The notes under the pieces: generated by a model
What the model was told of the DNA's origin: nothing
What the model saw: the letters and a program-made list of their open reading frames with translations, nothing else
The model's database searches: none
Assembly (NCBI GenBank): GCA_025765615.1
Contig: JAIVFJ010000166.1
Coordinates: 82,154 to 146,153, forward strand
Length of the DNA: 64,000 nt
Direction of reading: 5' to 3'
DNA from: Zopfochytrium polystomum
Lineage: Eukaryota > Chytridiomycota > Chytridiomycetes > Chytridiales > Chytridiaceae
Position numbers and translations under genes: made by a program
Part shown: one piece after another, positions 62,211 to 64,000 of the stretch
How the letters are laid out: every line of letters begins with the position of its first letter
Numbering within the stretch: position 1 is the first letter of the stretch

Positions 62211-62909
62211 CATTTGTCTGTTGCGCCAGGCTGGAGCTGAAGGAAAGGAAGGAAAGACAAAAAAGAGAAAAAAAAAGAAAAAAAAAACGTAGGCTTTTTT
62301 GGGCTGTTCCGAGATCGCCTCCGACAAAGTGCTCAGCAACAGGTCTGCATGCGTTAGACAGCGAGAGAATGTTTCTCTTCTTCCTAGGAGAAAAGACTCA
62401 TTTGTTTACGTAGAGGGGTGTGTATTTTCTTTTCTTTTTTTTTTTTTTTTTTTTTTTTCCCTCCCATCCCGGTCGGTGAGGACGGCCGATTGGGAAGAGA
62501 AACGAAGACGAGTGCCAGACGCTGCTGGGAATGGCTCGAGAGCCAGGATCGCTATCAACTGAGGGGAGGGTGGGTGAAAAGGAGGAGGAGAAGACGAGTG
62601 TCGGGGGGATGGCGGCAGAAGCCAATAGAAAAAAGAGATGCTGGGCAAAGGGTGTGCAACGCACAAGCGAGACCAAGGAACGGAAAGGCGTGCAAGAGAG
62701 GTAACAGCAGGTTGGGCAAACTAGCAGTGCGTTGTAGTGGCGCGAGTGGGTGATCGCTCGCTCCCTGTGGAAGAAGAAACGAAAGCGACGCACTCCTAGT
62801 CCCCGCTTCTTTAAAAGACGAGGCAAAACAAACACAAAGGTAAAACGTAGGAAAGAAAAGAAGCAGATAAACACGGCGGACGCGATTGACCAGCTTTCGC
62901 GAATGCGAT
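62211..62909. other. Junction and intergenic region
   Basis: A-rich run at 62261-62287 and T-rich run at 62429-62458, then GC-richer host sequence. No gene is seen. It lies downstream of the peroxiredoxin stop. Confidence 0.55.
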
Positions 62910-63860
62910 TTACTTCTTGTCACCGAAGATAGCGCTGAAGTAGTCCTTGGACTTGGTGGGGTCGGCGATCATGGTCTTGTCGCCCTTCTTCCAGCCGGCG
63001 GGGCAGACCTCACCGTGCTTGGCGTTGAACTGGAGGGCTTCGAGGAGACGGAGAGTCTCGTCGACAGAGCGGCCGACACCCAGGTCGTTGATGGAAAGGT
63101 GGCGGATGATGCCCTTGGGGTCAATGATGAAGGTGCCGCGGAGCGCGAGGCCGATGTCGTCACCTTGGTCGACAAGGACGCCGTAGTTGTGCGAGATCTG
63201 CTTGGTGATATCCGAGATGAGCGGAATCTCCATGTGGCCGAGACCACCCTCCTTGCGGGACTGCTGGATCCACGCACTGGCACATAACGTTGGGAGGGAT
63301 GGGTGGACGCGTCAGTTTTCACATTTTTCACGAGATTACACAACGTACTCCCCCACCAGAGTATTCCTCTGTACTTACAGGTGGGAGTGCTTGGAGTCGA
63401 CGGAAGCGCCAATGACCTCAGCACCGAGCTTCTTGAACTCCTCAACGCGGTCGCTGAAGGCAATGATCTCGGTGGGGCACACGAAGGTGAAGTCAAGAGG
63501 GTAGAAGAAGAAGATCACCCTGCAATGAAAAACACGACAATCAGACAAACAATGTGACGAAGACGCTTTTGGGCACATTCAAAAGGACCAAAACCCCCGC
63601 GTTGCAGGCTCAGCTCCAGAAGAAGCCAAGAAGAGACGGGCAGGTTTTCGCCTGCCGCCGGCGAGGAAGGAGGCACGATCGCGAATGCGAGCGCGACAGT
63701 TGGGGAGAAGGAAGACAAGGGAAACGAACCATTTGCCGTGGTAGTCGCTGAGGGAGATCTTCTTGAACTCGCCGTTAACAACGGCGTCGGCAGTCCAGGC
63801 GGGAGCCGGGTACTGGACGCGGGCGACCTTGGCGGCGGTGTTGACGGTGGGGAGAGACAT
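62910..63860 (-). CDS. TSA1: Typical 2-Cys peroxiredoxin
   Basis: Three exons fit by phase (63860-63730, 63519-63379, 63276-62910), giving 212 residues. It reduces hydrogen peroxide and alkyl hydroperoxides in the cytosol using thioredoxin. The peroxidatic Cys lies in [14 protein letters not shown] and the resolving Cys in [11 protein letters not shown]. The GGLG motif ([12 protein letters not shown]) and the C-terminal YF (KDYFSAIFG) mark the eukaryotic, peroxide-sensitive type that can be inactivated by over-oxidation. All key residues are present. Donors are GTTCGT and GTAAGT; the second acceptor is CAG. Confidence 0.97.
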
Positions 63861-64000
63861 GGTTACGTGCGGGAAAGTGTATGTGCTGCTTATCGAAGAG
63901 GTGTTTGTGAGTGTGAGGGCAGGAAGGAGAGGGCTCCCTATTTATTGGGGGACAGAATCCGAAGAGAGAGACAGACAGACAGGGCGGCAGAACAAGAGAG
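63861..64000. promoter_or_regulatory. Peroxiredoxin promoter region (minus)
   Basis: It includes TTTATTGG and a short (AGAC)n run at 63970-63982. No specific factor site is assigned. Confidence 0.4.

Overview
The window is nuclear DNA of a eukaryote, most likely a zoosporic (chytrid-type) fungus. Host genes are GC-rich, carry short introns (38 to about 280 nt) with GTRNGT-type donors, and encode long Ser/Ala/Gly/Gln tracts. The set includes fungal-type families (2EXR/F-box-like protein, bestrophin-like anion channel, chromodomain Ty3/Gypsy element). A GAF-domain protein with a dynein-stalk-like motif points to a flagellum. The taxon itself is an inference.

Layout. 1-27.6 kb is a gene-dense host block: an ISWI remodeller N-terminus (runs off the left edge), a MYND/MSS51-like protein, a Ser-rich protein with a short C-terminal coiled coil, a 10-exon GAF-domain protein, a long coiled-coil protein, GPALPP1, a GNAT acetyltransferase and an F-box/LRR protein. 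Nearly all are on the minus strand; the coiled-coil gene is the exception. Most exon models were checked by reading phase, and the summed coding lengths are multiples of three.

27.6-50.3 kb is mainly mobile DNA. It holds decayed coding relics, two copies of a 1.4-kb repeat, a complete and apparently young Ty3/Gypsy chromovirus with a 5-bp target duplication, a Helitron-type (Pif1) helicase fragment, a gag-like relic and a 5'-truncated Copia element. A two-domain F-box-like gene with an apparent one-base frameshift and a small secreted Ala/Pro-rich protein lie among them. 50.4-52.8 kb is a six-exon bestrophin-like gene. 53.7-56.4 kb is a decayed Copia copy invaded by the 3' end of another.

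57.1-62.2 kb is an AT-rich island unlike the rest. It contains a broken D5-type primase-helicase gene and a family of short Cys/His-motif genes. It also has four near-identical palindromic hairpins just past the genes and a repeated upstream block containing TCACGTGA. I read this as a decaying insertion of a large nucleocytoplasmic DNA virus, hit later by a solo Gypsy LTR. 62.9-63.9 kb returns to host sequence with a typical 2-Cys peroxiredoxin.

The two strongest novelties are the Gypsy LTR, whose upstream half is a perfect 5-bp-periodic GAA/TTC array (heat-shock-element grammar) that is longer in the young element than in older LTRs, and the virus-like island with its hairpin/promoter cassettes.
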